The notes: generated by a model from the sequence alone, not told the origin. A DNA stretch of 64,000 nucleotides from Enterobacter asburiae (GCF_007035645.1 NZ_AP019632.1:1674001-1738000); one strand, 5' to 3'. Shown: positions 1 through 9,100, counted from the stretch's first letter. Translations and numbers: made by a program.

Positions 1-1674
1 ATGTTCGTTACCCATCCACTGGCGGATGACCAGCGCCACGACGCGCGGATCGTTATCTGACATTTCGCGAATGCGCTGGCTCATGACCTCAGCGCCCATG
101 CGCTGGTTAGCACGACGCTGCTGTATCTGTTCATCTTTGCTGAGGCGCACTTCAACCGCTTCTTCCGTTTCCTGACGCGTGTTCATCTGTTCGCGAGCCG
201 CTTTCTCGGCTTCAGCACGGCGCTGGAGCTGCGGACGAACGCCCTTACGCCACAGCAGCCACGCGACAATCAGCACCAGCAGCCAGCGTCCTGCGGACAT
301 CAGCTGGTCGATAAACGCCTGCTGTTGCCAGAACGGCAGTTCACCGCCGGTCTCATCAACCGAGTTGAACGGTGAGTTCACCACGTTGAGGGTATCGCCG
401 CGCTTCTCGGAGTAACCCATCGCTTCACGGGTCAGGTTTTCAATCTGCTTCATCTGCTCGGCAGTCAACGGCAGCGGTTTGCCGTCCGCCAGCGTTTTGT
501 AATTCACCACTACCGCAACGGAAAGACGCTGAATGTCGCCCACGTTCAGTTTAGTGTGGCGAATCGTCCGATCCACTTCGTAGTTCGTGGTTTCGTTACG
601 GCTGCTGGTGCGCGGACCGGTGTTACTGGTCGTTGAGGTGGTCTGCTGATTATTTTGCTGACCGTTCTGCTGATTGGCCGGCGGCGTAGAAATCGGTGCC
701 GCGTTAGCCGGGGCAGGCTGGTTAGACAGCGCGCCCGGCACGCCGCCCGGGTAGGCACCGCCGACCTGCTCGTTCGAATTGATCTGGCGTGAACGCATCA
801 CCGCCTGAGCCGCATCGCCGTTCGGGCTGTACTGCTCTTCAGTTTGTTCTTTGTTCGCGAAGTCGATCTGTGCGGTTACCTGCGCGTGCACGTTGCTGTT
901 ACCCACCACCGGGCCGAGGATCGCTTCAATACGGCGCTGGAGACGGTTTTCGACATCGGCGGCATACTTCAGCTGCGCATCATTCAGATCGCGACCGGCG
1001 GTATTGGACTGCGTCAGCAGGTGACCGCTTTGGTCAACCAGCGTCACGTTACCCGGCGGCAGACCGGCGACGGCGCTGGAAACGAGGTGCGTCACCGCGC
1101 TGATTTGCCCTTCGTCCAGCGCGCGGCCGGGTTCAAGGTTCACGGTAACGGAAGCCGAAGGTGATTTCTGTTCGCGGACAAATAAAGAAGGTTTAGGCAT
1201 CGCCAGGTGCACGCGGGCACTCTTCACCGGGCCTAATGTTTCAATGGTGCGGGCCAGTTCACCTTCCAGCGCACGCTGGTAGTTCACCTGCTCGCTGAAC
1301 TGGCTGATACCGAATTTTTCCTGATCCAGCAGCTCAAAGCCAACCGCGCCGCCCTTCGGCAGCCCCTGCTGAGCCAGACGCAGACGCAGTTCGTGCACCT
1401 TATCAGCCGGGACCTCAAGCGCACCGCCATTATCGGCAAAGCGATAAGGGATGTTCATCTGGGTAAGCTGGGTGACGATGGCGCCGCCATCCTGATCGGA
1501 AAGGTTGCTGTAGAGCGTCCGGTAATCAGGGCTTTTCGCCCACAGGACCATCGCTACAAGGATCGCAATTGCGGCAGCGCCTGCCACGATCAACGGGATT
1601 TTAGGATTCGCGCGAAGGCGGTTCATCCACTCGAGTGATTTATTCTGCGGCGCTGTCGATGCTGTTGCACTCAT
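1..1674 (-). CDS. fliF: Flagellar MS-ring protein FliF (3' end cut by window edge)
   Basis: FliF forms the MS ring in the inner membrane, the base on which the flagellar rotor and export gate assemble. The reading frame is open from an ATG at 1674 down to base 1 (558 codons); an N-terminal membrane segment lies near residues 26-45 and a second near residues 455-475, with a long periplasmic part between them that includes a low-complexity Q/N/T stretch near residues 325-345. The visible end reads RQWMGNEH, close to the RQWMSNDHE end of E. coli FliF as I recall it, so only the stop is missing. GAGG sits 6 nt before the ATG. It is divergent from fliE, as in E. coli, and heads the fliFGHIJK operon that lies outside the window. 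Confidence 0.97.
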   Translation of the reverse strand, partial: MSATASTAPQNKSLEWMNRLRANPKIPLIVAGAAAIAILVAMVLWAKSPDYRTLYSNLSDQDGGAIVTQLTQMNIPYRFADNGGALEVPADKVHELRLRLAQQGLPKGGAVGFELLDQEKFGISQFSEQVNYQRALEGELARTIETLGPVKSARVHLAMPKPSLFVREQKSPSASVTVNLEPGRALDEGQISAVTHLVSSAVAGLPPGNVTLVDQSGHLLTQSNTAGRDLNDAQLKYAADVENRLQRRIEAILGPVVGNSNVHAQVTAQIDFANKEQTEEQYSPNGDAAQAVMRSRQINSNEQVGGAYPGGVPGALSNQPAPANAAPISTPPANQQNGQQNNQQTTSTTSNTGPRTSSRNETTNYEVDRTIRHTKLNVGDIQRLSVAVVVNYKTLADGKPLPLTAEQMKQIENLTREAMGYSEKRGDTLNVVNSPFNSVDETGGELPFWQQQAFIDQLMSAGRWLLVLIVAWLLWRKGVRPQLQRRAEAEKAAREQMNTRQETEEAVEVRLSKDEQIQQRRANQRMGAEVMSQRIREMSDNDPRVVALVIRQWMGNEH

Positions 1675-1902
1675 TGCGCACCTCTTAAATCCTGGTGGTT
1701 TACGTTATTCGTGTAGAGAAACAAAACTGACTCCCGGGTCGGCAAACACGACAAAAGTTCCATATTGATGGCCCTGCCATTATTTGATGATTCGTGATTT
1801 TCTATGCGTCAAATAACCTGGTTTTTTCATGCTATTTACCGCCATTATCTTATTGACAAGCTGTTAGTCTTGACCGCGTAAAAAACCATCCAGGGGAGAG
1901 TC
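1675..1902. promoter_or_regulatory. fliF/fliE divergent intergenic region
   Basis: This 228-bp gap separates two divergent class II flagellar genes, which in E. coli and Salmonella are activated by FlhD4C2 from this interval. It is AT-rich in the middle. I cannot place the FlhDC boxes with confidence by eye, so no exact operator is claimed. Confidence 0.5.
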
Positions 1903-2217
1903 ATGGCTATACAGGGCATTGAAGGGGTAATCAGTCAGTTGCAGGCAACGGCGATGACGGCCCGTAATCAGAATGTGGCAGATCAGCAGCCGAGCATCAG
2001 CTTCGCGGGGCAACTGCATGCCGCTCTTGACCGTATCAGTGATACCCAGACCGCAGCACGCACTCAGGCAGAAAAGTTCACCCTCGGTGAGCCGGGCGTG
2101 GCGCTGAATGATGTGATGACCGATTTGCAAAAAGCCTCGGTTTCCCTGCAGATGGGGATCCAGGTGCGTAACAAACTGGTGTCTGCGTATCAGGAAGTGA
2201 TGGGGATGCAGGTTTAA
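1903..2217 (+). CDS. fliE: Flagellar hook-basal body adaptor FliE
   Basis: FliE (104 aa, the usual length) is a small rod-assembly protein that links the MS ring to the proximal rod and is exported by the flagellar type III system. The start [14 protein letters not shown] and the C-terminal helix ending in QEVMGMQV are typical. GGGGAGAG lies just upstream of the ATG. It is monocistronic and divergent from fliF, and is expected to be a class II, FlhDC-dependent gene. Confidence 0.97.
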   Translation: MAIQGIEGVISQLQATAMTARNQNVADQQPSISFAGQLHAALDRISDTQTAARTQAEKFTLGEPGVALNDVMTDLQKASVSLQMGIQVRNKLVSAYQEVMGMQV

Positions 2218-2291
2218 GACCTCTCGATCTTCGCTGGCAGCCGCAGCGCTTTAATGCCACAATATTTTTTTCTTCGAATGCAGGAAAGATG

Positions 2292-2705
2292 ATGAAAAAA
2301 ATAGCAATTGCTGGCGCGCTGCTGGCACTGACCGGGTGCGTTCAGGTCGATAACTATAACGACGTGATCAAGCATCCTGTCCCGGCGCATCTGGCGGGAT
2401 ACTGGCAGTCGAAAGGGCCGCAGAGCAACATGGTCAGCCCGAAGGCGATTGCCACGCTGGTGGTGACGGAAGAGGGCGATACGCTGGACTGCCGTCAGTG
2501 GCAGCGCGTGATTGCCGTGCCGGGTAAAATCATGCTGCGTTCAGACAGTTATTACAACGTGACGCGTAAGCTGGATATCTATCCGCTGGAGCGCGATGGC
2601 TCGACGCTGGAGTATGACGGCCTGGAGCTGCAGAAGGTCGACCGTCCAACGGTTGAGTGTGCCGATTACCTGAGTAAAAATCCGCTAGAGAGTAAACTAC
2701 CCTAA
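2292..2705 (+). CDS. yedD: YedD family outer-membrane lipoprotein
   Basis: A 137-aa lipoprotein of unknown function. The signal peptide ends in the lipobox LTGC (cysteine about residue 16), so the mature protein should be lipid-anchored. The body carries the YedD-type segments LDCRQWQRVIAVPGK and KVDRPTVECADYLSKNP. Two ATGs are adjacent (2289 and 2292); the second gives 6 nt from AGGA and matches the E. coli length. Position between fliE and amyA fits the E. coli order, but yedE and yedF, which sit between yedD and fliE in E. coli, are absent. Confidence 0.88.
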   Translation: MKKIAIAGALLALTGCVQVDNYNDVIKHPVPAHLAGYWQSKGPQSNMVSPKAIATLVVTEEGDTLDCRQWQRVIAVPGKIMLRSDSYYNVTRKLDIYPLERDGSTLEYDGLELQKVDRPTVECADYLSKNPLESKLP

Positions 2706-2715
2706 GGGTAAACGC

Positions 2716-2741
2716 AAAACGGCAACCTCGTTGCCGTTTTT
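2716..2741 (+). terminator. yedD rho-independent terminator
   Basis: An 11-bp stem, AAAACGGCAAC / GTTGCCGTTTT, with a 3-nt loop and a T run follows the yedD stop. The same stem sequence recurs after cheW at 45437-45464. Confidence 0.9.
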
Positions 2742-2751
2742 GGTGTTTGCG

Positions 2752-2797
2752 CCCTCTCCCTGTGGGAGAGGGACGGGGTGAGGGCATCAGGCCGCAC
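2752..2797. repeat. REP-like palindromic element, copy 1
   Basis: CCCTCTCCC-TGT-GGGAGAGGG (perfect 9-bp stem) followed by GGGGTGAGGGCATCAGG. It lies between the convergent yedD and amyA genes. A nearly identical element sits at 45475-45520, also next to the same kind of terminator. This type of GC-rich palindrome is common between enterobacterial genes. Confidence 0.8.
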
Positions 2798-2807
2798 GTT
2801 TCCCGTT

Positions 2808-4295
2808 CTACAGCGCATCCTCTATCACCCAAACGCTGACGCTTCCCCCATTACAGGTAAACGTCCCTTCGCCATCCGCCGCCGTGGTGATGGTTTCTTC
2901 GCGATTGCCGAGAAAATCCCGCCACGTTTTGTTGCCGTAGTTTTCCCCAAGACAAATCACCTTCTCGCCGTCGTCCCCGTTCGACATCACCACCACGCAG
3001 CCGGGATCGTCATCGGTGCCGCTGCGGCTGAAAGCGATGCAGTTAGGATGGTCGAAAAACAGCGTTTGCACGCCGTGGGCAAAACGCTGGCGCGCGAGGA
3101 TCAGCTCGTGAAGCTGCTCAATGACCGGCATATCAATATGGTACGTTTCACCGTCGCCTCCCGCGTCGTCATAGCTGGCGCCGAAGAGATCCGGATAAAA
3201 GACGCTCGGCACGCCATTTTCCCGCAGCAGGATCAGCGCGTACGCCAGCGGTTTAAACCAGGCTTCGACCGGTGCTTCCAGCGCCTGCAAAGGCTGGGTG
3301 TCGTGGTTCGCGACGAGGGTGACCGCATGAAACGGATCGGCTTCCACCAGGGTACCGGTGAAGATTTGGCTCATGTCGTAATCCCGGCCCTGACGTGACG
3401 CCTCGTGGAATTTCATCTGCAGAGGGGCATCAAACAGCATGGTTTTGCCTTCGACCTGGTCGATATAGGCCTGAAGTTTATCCACCTCATGGGACCAGTA
3501 TTCCGCCACGATAAACAGCGGCTGGTCGGCGACTTCCTGGACGTGCTCAATCCACTCCTTGTAAAACCAGGCGGGAATATGCTTGACGGCGTCCAGACGA
3601 AAACCGTCGCAGCGCGTCTGTTCCATGACCCAGCGGGCCCAGTATTTGATCTCCTCGGTCACGGCGTGATTGCGAAAGTCGATATTTTCGCCCATCAGGT
3701 AGTCGAAGTTGCCCATCTCATCATCAACCTGATCGTTCCAGCCTTCGCCGGTGTAGTCGTTGACGATTTTAAAGATGCCATCTTCATCGGGGTTTTCAAT
3801 ATGGTCGACGCCGCTGAAGCATTTGTAGTCCCAGATAAACTGTGAGTACTGCCCGGCCCGGGCTGGGAAGGTGTAGCGAGTCCAGGCTTCGCATTCAATT
3901 ACCTCGTCATCGATTTGCGTGCGGTCCTGTTCGTTCACGCGCTGAACGCGCACGGGCTCTTTTTCATCGGCGCCCATTTTGTGGTTGACCACCACGTCCA
4001 GCAGAACGGCAATGTCGTTGCTTTTAAGGGCATCAATAGCCTCCAGCAGCTGCGCCTTGTCGCCGTATTTCGTGGCGATACTGCCTTTCTGGTCAAATTC
4101 GCCAAGATCGAACAGGTCATAGGTGTCATAGCCGACAGAATACCCGCCGGATGCCCCTTTACAGGCGGGCGGCAGCCAGATCATGTTGATGCCGATTTCG
4201 TTAAGATTGGGAGCTAACGCCGTGACCTCTCGCCACAATTCACCGCCAGCAGGGTAGTACCAGTGAAAACATTGTAACAGGGTGGGGTTTTTCAT
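2808..4295 (-). CDS. amyA: Cytoplasmic alpha-amylase AmyA
   Basis: A 495-aa GH13 alpha-amylase without signal peptide that hydrolyses internal alpha-1,4 bonds of glucans and maltodextrins in the cytoplasm. The four GH13 regions are visible: [16 protein letters not shown] (catalytic Asp), the EYW segment (catalytic Glu) and VANHDTQ. The frame is open 7 codons further upstream, but TCTGGAG-CAAGG places the ribosome site before two tandem ATGs at 4298 and 4295; the latter yields [15 protein letters not shown] and the E. coli length. It follows fliT on the same strand, as in E. coli. Confidence 0.95.
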   Translation of the reverse strand: MKNPTLLQCFHWYYPAGGELWREVTALAPNLNEIGINMIWLPPACKGASGGYSVGYDTYDLFDLGEFDQKGSIATKYGDKAQLLEAIDALKSNDIAVLLDVVVNHKMGADEKEPVRVQRVNEQDRTQIDDEVIECEAWTRYTFPARAGQYSQFIWDYKCFSGVDHIENPDEDGIFKIVNDYTGEGWNDQVDDEMGNFDYLMGENIDFRNHAVTEEIKYWARWVMEQTRCDGFRLDAVKHIPAWFYKEWIEHVQEVADQPLFIVAEYWSHEVDKLQAYIDQVEGKTMLFDAPLQMKFHEASRQGRDYDMSQIFTGTLVEADPFHAVTLVANHDTQPLQALEAPVEAWFKPLAYALILLRENGVPSVFYPDLFGASYDDAGGDGETYHIDMPVIEQLHELILARQRFAHGVQTLFFDHPNCIAFSRSGTDDDPGCVVVMSNGDDGEKVICLGENYGNKTWRDFLGNREETITTAADGEGTFTCNGGSVSVWVIEDAL

Positions 4296-4346
4296 CATCC
4301 TTGCTCCAGAAGCCATTGGCAGACTTCTGGAGTATGGATGAAGAAA

Positions 4347-4721
4347 TCATAGTTGTGTGTCGCGGGTAAAACTTTCTGGATAAAGAATATTCCCTGACAG
4401 CTTTCCATAGGTAGACGTGATGGATTGCTGTTTACCGGTTTGATCAATCAGATTGCGCAGTTCGTCCATCCGGACTTTCAGCAGTGCCTTTAGCGCATTC
4501 TCATTTTCAAGGATCATTTCCAGCAGCGCACGCGCTTGCTCAACCTGAGCCGGAGGGCATGACATGATGGGTGTCTGCGAAATTTTTTCCACCAGTTGAA
4601 CGTAATGCATTTCCTGCTCGATAAGCGCATCCCATTGACCAGAATGTGCGAGATTTAGCATAGCAATGCTCTGAGCATGTAACGCCTGCCAGTGGCTAAG
4701 CGCAGCGCTGGGATTATTCAT
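4347..4721 (-). CDS. fliT: Flagellar export chaperone and FlhDC antagonist FliT
   Basis: FliT (124 aa) is the substrate-specific export chaperone of the cap protein FliD; in Salmonella, free FliT also binds FlhDC and lowers class II transcription. The product is almost all helix, starting MNNPSAALSHWQALH, with a conserved stretch RMDELRNLIDQTGKQQS near residues 85-100. The open frame extends 16 codons upstream into fliS, but the ATG at 4721 lies 5 nt after the fliS stop and matches the family start. Sequence is less conserved than fliS, which is usual for fliT. Confidence 0.92.
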   Translation of the reverse strand: MNNPSAALSHWQALHAQSIAMLNLAHSGQWDALIEQEMHYVQLVEKISQTPIMSCPPAQVEQARALLEMILENENALKALLKVRMDELRNLIDQTGKQQSITSTYGKLSGNILYPESFTRDTQL

Positions 4722-4726
4722 CAAAA

Positions 4727-5131
4727 TTATCCTGAAATAGAGGACGCATTGGGGCCGATTTGCTTCCACGCATCCGCAATGTTGTTTAATAAACCCTCGA
4801 CTTCAACAATTGCGTCTACGTCGTTACTGACATTCGCCAGCAACAAACGTCGAACCATATATTCATACAAGGAGGCAAGATTACCGGACAATTCGCTCTC
4901 AACCTCCATGTTCAGTCCTGCTTTCAAACCGTTGTCGATGATGTTGATGGCCTTGGATAAGGCTTCGCCTTTCTCTCGAATTTGTCCGGCTTCCATGAAC
5001 AAACGCGCGCGAACAAGGGCGCTATGCGCCCCGTCGAACAACATGACAATCAGCTGGTGTGGACTGGCATTCATGACTGCGCTTTCTACTCCTATCTGCT
5101 GATAGGATTGAACACCAGAGGTCTTATACAT
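4727..5131 (-). CDS. fliS: Flagellin export chaperone FliS
   Basis: FliS (134 aa) binds the C-terminal D0 segment of flagellin and keeps it unfolded for export. Conserved stretches include QQIGVESAVMNASPHQLIVM and YMVRRLL. An in-frame GTG exists at 5137, but it overlaps the GGAG ribosome site, whose 5-nt spacing points to the ATG at 5131, giving MYKTSGVQSYQQIG. Second gene of fliD-fliS-fliT, 21 nt after fliD. Confidence 0.95.
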   Translation of the reverse strand: MYKTSGVQSYQQIGVESAVMNASPHQLIVMLFDGAHSALVRARLFMEAGQIREKGEALSKAINIIDNGLKAGLNMEVESELSGNLASLYEYMVRRLLLANVSNDVDAIVEVEGLLNNIADAWKQIGPNASSISG

Positions 5132-5152
5132 ATCCACTCCTGAAGGCTACGA

Positions 5153-6577
5153 CTACTTTTGTGAGAACTGTTGGGTCAGGTAGTTGGCTGTACTGGTCAT
5201 TTTGGTGACTAATACGTCCAGACTGGTGAACTGGGTTTTGTAACGCGCCATGGTGGCTTCAATTTGAGCATCCATGGCATCGTAACGTTCGCCCAGCGTT
5301 TTCAGCGTTTTGTTGATCCCGTCTTTCGCGTTCTGGATCACCCCGGCGCTGCCGGTACTGGTGCTGAGCATGGTGGTCAGCGTGTTGTTCATCTGGGTCG
5401 CCATACCGGTTTTCTTTCCGTCACCGACAAAATACTGCTGTACGGCGTTCGGGTTGTCGGTCAGCGCTTTTTTCAGCTTATCGGTGTCGACTTTCAGGTT
5501 ACCGACGGTACCGTCCGAGCCTTTCACCGGATCCTGGGTGATCCCCAACTGGGCCATGATCTGAATGGAGCCGGCCTGCACTTCGGTCAGCAGGCCGCGC
5601 AGCTGGGACTGAACCCCGCGCACGTTCGCATCACCGACCAGCGCACCGTTGCTGGTAGACTGGCTGCCGGCGCCTGCATCAACCGGAACATACTTCGTCA
5701 GGCTGTTAATGGTGGACTGCAGCGAGTTATACGCCGTGACCCAGTCGGTGATCGCCTTCTGGTTCGCATCCGTTGCGCGAGTCACCTCCAATGTTTCATC
5801 TGCCTTGCTTTCTGCTTTCAGCGAGAAAGTCACGCCAGGCAGGGCATCGGTAATGGTATTCGTCTGGCGCTCAATCGAAATGCTGTTCACTACCACAATT
5901 GCGTTTTGAGCTCCGGTGTTCACCGTCAGCGCGCCCGTTTTGGTGGTTGAATCATAACCAATGGCGCCTTGCAGCTTGGCGTCGCCGGTAACGTTGATGG
6001 TCATCGCACCATCCGTACCGGTGGTTTTAGATGACAGCATCAGGCGGTAATCACCGTCTTTCGCTTTAATGACGCTGGCGGTGACGTTGCCGTTCGCTTT
6101 ATTAATGGCGCTCGCGATCCCGGCCAGCGACGTATCGCCATCCGCCAGGGTGACCTCTAAAGGCGTTTTCGTGCCCGGCTGGGTGATGGTGATTTTACGC
6201 GTTGTACCTGTCGTATCGCCCAGCAGATCCGTGTTGTTTGCATAAGAGCCGGTAGTGAGTGCCTGTGCCTTTGCAACCTGGTTGACGTTGACAACAAAGG
6301 AACCCACGGACGCGTCTGCCGTTGTCGTGGCGGTAAAGGCCGTGTTGGTGCTGCTAACGGACGTTGAGTTCCAGGTGGTTGCTTTACCCAGTGCAGCGGT
6401 GGCAGTCTGCAGCGATGTCATGGCGCTCTGCAGTTTGCCGTAAGCGCTTAACTGTGCGTTATACGTTGATTGCTGGGAAGTAATCGTCGTCAGCTTGGTT
6501 TTCTCTGCCGCTTCCAACTGATTATATAAATCCCCGAGTCCTGCAGAACCTATCCCGAGGTTACTGATAGTAGCCAT
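5153..6577 (-). CDS. fliD: Flagellar filament cap protein FliD (HAP2)
   Basis: FliD (474 aa) forms the pentameric cap at the filament tip that folds exported flagellin into place. The N-terminus (MATISNLGIGSAGLGDLYNQ) and the C-terminal coiled segment ending in NYLTQQFSQK are the conserved D0 parts; the middle is Thr/Ala/Gly-rich and variable, as in other FliD proteins. It heads the fliDST operon and has its own sigma-28 promoter at 6616-6642. Confidence 0.97.
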   Translation of the reverse strand: MATISNLGIGSAGLGDLYNQLEAAEKTKLTTITSQQSTYNAQLSAYGKLQSAMTSLQTATAALGKATTWNSTSVSSTNTAFTATTTADASVGSFVVNVNQVAKAQALTTGSYANNTDLLGDTTGTTRKITITQPGTKTPLEVTLADGDTSLAGIASAINKANGNVTASVIKAKDGDYRLMLSSKTTGTDGAMTINVTGDAKLQGAIGYDSTTKTGALTVNTGAQNAIVVVNSISIERQTNTITDALPGVTFSLKAESKADETLEVTRATDANQKAITDWVTAYNSLQSTINSLTKYVPVDAGAGSQSTSNGALVGDANVRGVQSQLRGLLTEVQAGSIQIMAQLGITQDPVKGSDGTVGNLKVDTDKLKKALTDNPNAVQQYFVGDGKKTGMATQMNNTLTTMLSTSTGSAGVIQNAKDGINKTLKTLGERYDAMDAQIEATMARYKTQFTSLDVLVTKMTSTANYLTQQFSQK

Positions 6578-6615
6578 GCATATTTTCCTTAAAATACGAA
6601 AGTAGTTCAGGACTC

Positions 6616-6642
6616 TTATCGGCCTCTCAACGTAAAAGTTTA
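6616..6642 (-). promoter_or_regulatory. Sigma-28 (FliA) promoter of fliD
   Basis: On the minus strand the sequence reads TAAACTTT-N11-GCCGATAA, 15 of 16 positions of the consensus TAAAGTTT-N11-GCCGATAA with exact spacing. It lies about 40 bp upstream of the fliD start. Confidence 0.92.
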
Positions 6643-6877
6643 CGATGGTGAGAAAAAAATAATCCGAAGAATAGACGCGTTCTGGCGGGGTAAATGAATG
6701 GATTGCACTTTAGGGACATTATCAGTGCATTAAAAACACGATTAAGTGTGTGCCTTTTTTGCCATCTCTTTGCGCGTTAAAAAAGCGCAAATAATAAGCC
6801 TCTGGCTGACCGTAATTGATTTTCTAAAAATAAAATGATTAATAATCAGTAGCTTGTATTTTTTTAAAAATTGATTC

Positions 6878-6904
6878 TAAAGTCTTTTGGGGACCCGTCG
6901 ATAA
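6878..6904 (+). promoter_or_regulatory. Sigma-28 (FliA) promoter of fliC
   Basis: TAAAGTCT-N11-GTCGATAA, 14 of 16 consensus positions with exact 11-nt spacing, about 75 bp before the fliC ATG. The rest of the 401-bp fliD-fliC gap (6578-6978) is AT-rich and shows no further gene. Confidence 0.93.
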
Positions 6905-6978
6905 CCTTGTTGACGGTGAGAGACGCTGTGAGTGTTAGGCACCGGACCTAAAACCCAATTTTTGAAGGAAACAAAATT

Positions 6979-7803
6979 ATGGCAGTTATCAATACTAACC
7001 TGATGTCCCTGACCACTCAGAACAACCTGAACAAATCTCAGTCTTCTCTGGGCACTGCTATCGAGCGTCTGTCTTCAGGTCTGCGTATTAACAGCGCGAA
7101 AGACGATGCTGCTGGCCAGGCGATTGCAAACCGCATGACCGCTCAGATCAAAGGGATGACCCAGGCTGCACGTAACGCCAACGACGGTATCTCCATGGCG
7201 CAGACTGCTGAAGGTTCCCTGAACGAAATCAACAGCAACTTGCAGCGTGTCCGTGAACTGGCTGTTCAGGCAAGCAACGGCACCAACAGCGCATCTGACC
7301 TGTCATCCCTGCAGGATGAAGTTAAAGCGCGTCTGGCTGAAATCAACCGCGTTGCAGGCAAAACTGACTTCAACGGCATCAAACTGCTGGACGGCACTGC
7401 TGGTACTGCTGGTAAAGTTAAAATTCAGGTTGGCGTAAACGACGGCGACACCATCGATCTGGACCTGAGCGGTGCTAAAGCTGACACCACTACTCTGGGC
7501 GTGAACGCTATCGACCTGACAGCAATGACCGCTACTGACCTGGACACCATCGACAAAGCTATTGCTAAAGTTGATACCGCTCGTTCCGGTCTGGGTGCTG
7601 TGCAGAACCGCTTCACTTCTGCAATCAACAACCTGAACAACACCTCTAACAACCTGTCTGCTGCTCAGTCCCGTATCCAGGACGCTGACTACGCAACTGA
7701 AGTTTCCAACATGTCCCGCGCGCAGATCCTGCAGCAGGCTGGTACTTCTGTTCTGTCTCAGGCAAACCAGGTTCCACAGACCGTTCTGTCTCTGCTGCGT
7801 TAA
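6979..7803 (+). CDS. fliC: Flagellin FliC, minimal D0/D1 type
   Basis: Flagellin is the filament subunit. This one has only 274 aa (E. coli K-12 has 498). The N-terminal D0/D1 helices (MAVINTNLMSLTTQNNLNKS to about residue 135) and the C-terminal part (about residues 195-274, ending in QANQVPQTVLSLLR) are intact, so the missing part is the outer D2/D3 domains; only about 60 residues rich in Thr, Asp, Ala and Lys join the two halves. The LQRVRELAVQ segment known from TLR5 recognition is present. Codon choice is strongly biased to frequent codons, as expected for a highly expressed gene. AAGGAAAC precedes the ATG. Confidence 0.97.
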   Translation: MAVINTNLMSLTTQNNLNKSQSSLGTAIERLSSGLRINSAKDDAAGQAIANRMTAQIKGMTQAARNANDGISMAQTAEGSLNEINSNLQRVRELAVQASNGTNSASDLSSLQDEVKARLAEINRVAGKTDFNGIKLLDGTAGTAGKVKIQVGVNDGDTIDLDLSGAKADTTTLGVNAIDLTAMTATDLDTIDKAIAKVDTARSGLGAVQNRFTSAINNLNNTSNNLSAAQSRIQDADYATEVSNMSRAQILQQAGTSVLSQANQVPQTVLSLLR

Positions 7804-7815
7804 TTTTACGCGTGA

Positions 7816-7841
7816 AACCCCGCTTCGGCGGGGTTTTTTTA
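7816..7841 (+). terminator. fliC rho-independent terminator
   Basis: AACCCCGC-TTCG-GCGGGGTT plus a seven-T run, 12 nt after the fliC stop. The UUCG tetraloop makes it very stable. In E. coli the fliC 3' end gives rise to the sRNA FliX; here the 3' untranslated part is only about 38 nt, so a FliX equivalent would have to include coding sequence. Confidence 0.95.
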
Positions 7842-7865
7842 TCTCTGCTATTTGAGAATCCGCCT

Positions 7866-9071
7866 GTGAAACAAATCAGTGTCACTCAACCAAAGCTGGT
7901 CGCAGATTTTTCATGTGTCGGTGGGGAATGCCGTGAACATTGTTGTCAGGGCTGGACCATCGCGTTTGATAAATCCTCCGTTAATCGCTATCTGAACAGT
8001 AAAAATGCCGCTATTCGTCAGACGGCGAAAACGGCGATAAAAGTCACCAAAAAAAACTATGACCACTGGGGTGAAGTGATTTTCCATACGGAAAGTAAAA
8101 ACTGCCCGTTTATGGATACGGAAAAACTCTGTTCTGTTCATAGCGCCATGGGCATCCAGGCCTTAAGCCCAACCTGTACGTCGTTCCCGCGGACAAACCG
8201 GGTCTATAAAAATGAAATCGAAAAATCGCTGAACCTCTCGTGTCCGGAAGTGACCCGACTTCTGTTGAACGATCGGGAGTCTATGTCGTTGATGGAATCT
8301 GTCATTGTTCAGCAGGACGTCAATAATGCGCCGATGATTGATTTGAAGGCAAAGGTCATCAATCTCTTCTGCCAGAATATTTTCAGCGTTGAGGGCGTCA
8401 GCGTTGAAGAACAGGTTTACGCCGTGGTGAAATTCCTCATGGTGGCTGAAAAGCTCGATAATCTCGAAGAGAATATCGGCACGCTCGAAACGGTCTATTT
8501 CTCGCTGGTTAACGAACTGGTGAGCGGTAAAATCAAAACGGAATTAGGCGGATTTAATCAGAACTACAGACTGAAATTCGCATTAATTTCGCTCATCCAG
8601 AGTTTCTTTACGAAGAAAACAGCCAGCCGCGGCGGCGCCGTGTTGAATCGTTATTTTTCTCAGCTTTATCAACAATTTGAGTCTGCGGGTGACACTGTGC
8701 CGGCAGAGAAAGTCATGGAGAACATCGAGTCCGTCTGGCGCGATGTGGCGGGCAGTTACCTGGCGACCAATGACCATTTGTTTAAGAACTTTTTTAAATA
8801 CAAACTCTGGGAGCAGGGCTTCCCGCAGAACAATGGCCGCAGCATGTTGAATAACCTTTATTTAATCGTTGCGGAGTTCTATTTCCTTAAAACGTTACTT
8901 GCCGGTCAGGCGATCGTGGCGGGGAAAATTGAACAAGATAATATTATTGATGTTATTTACAGCTTCCACTCCCTTAGCCAGCATAATCAGGAAGCGGGAA
9001 AGCTCTTTCATCAACATATAGATAGCGTCAAACTGGGCGACGATCTTTCATTGTTACAACTGTTAATTTAG
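7866..9071 (+). CDS. fliB: Flagellin lysine-N-methylase FliB
   Basis: A 401-aa enzyme of the Salmonella FliB family, which methylates the side-chain amino groups of lysines on flagellin. The N-terminus carries the Cys cluster CVGGECREHCC (about residues 16-26) of the CxxCxxCC family, with further Cys in CPFMD and CTSFPR. The open frame runs 18 codons further upstream but that part is the fliC terminator; the GTG at 7866 gives VKQISVTQPK, matching the Salmonella start and length. Directly downstream of fliC, as in Salmonella, separated by the fliC terminator, so expression needs read-through or its own promoter, which I could not see. Confidence 0.9.
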   Translation: MKQISVTQPKLVADFSCVGGECREHCCQGWTIAFDKSSVNRYLNSKNAAIRQTAKTAIKVTKKNYDHWGEVIFHTESKNCPFMDTEKLCSVHSAMGIQALSPTCTSFPRTNRVYKNEIEKSLNLSCPEVTRLLLNDRESMSLMESVIVQQDVNNAPMIDLKAKVINLFCQNIFSVEGVSVEEQVYAVVKFLMVAEKLDNLEENIGTLETVYFSLVNELVSGKIKTELGGFNQNYRLKFALISLIQSFFTKKTASRGGAVLNRYFSQLYQQFESAGDTVPAEKVMENIESVWRDVAGSYLATNDHLFKNFFKYKLWEQGFPQNNGRSMLNNLYLIVAEFYFLKTLLAGQAIVAGKIEQDNIIDVIYSFHSLSQHNQEAGKLFHQHIDSVKLGDDLSLLQLLI

Positions 9072-9079
9072 CCAGAAAA

Positions 9080-9100
9080 GTTGCCCCTGTTGTGGGCAAC
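9080..9100 (+). terminator. Hairpin after fliB
   Basis: GTTGCCC-N7-GGGCAAC, 8 nt after the fliB stop. There is no T run, so it may act as a weak terminator or 3' stabilising hairpin. Confidence 0.45.

Noticed and set aside
1430..1456. GCCGATAA on the minus strand inside fliF
   Set aside because: A perfect sigma-28 -10 by itself, but the sequence 11 bp upstream has no resemblance to TAAAGTTT.
2530..2832. Minus-strand frame across the yedD terminator and REP element (also 45295-45531 near cheW)
   Set aside because: These frames arise because the palindromic element is GC-rich and stop-poor; they overlap real genes and have no family features.
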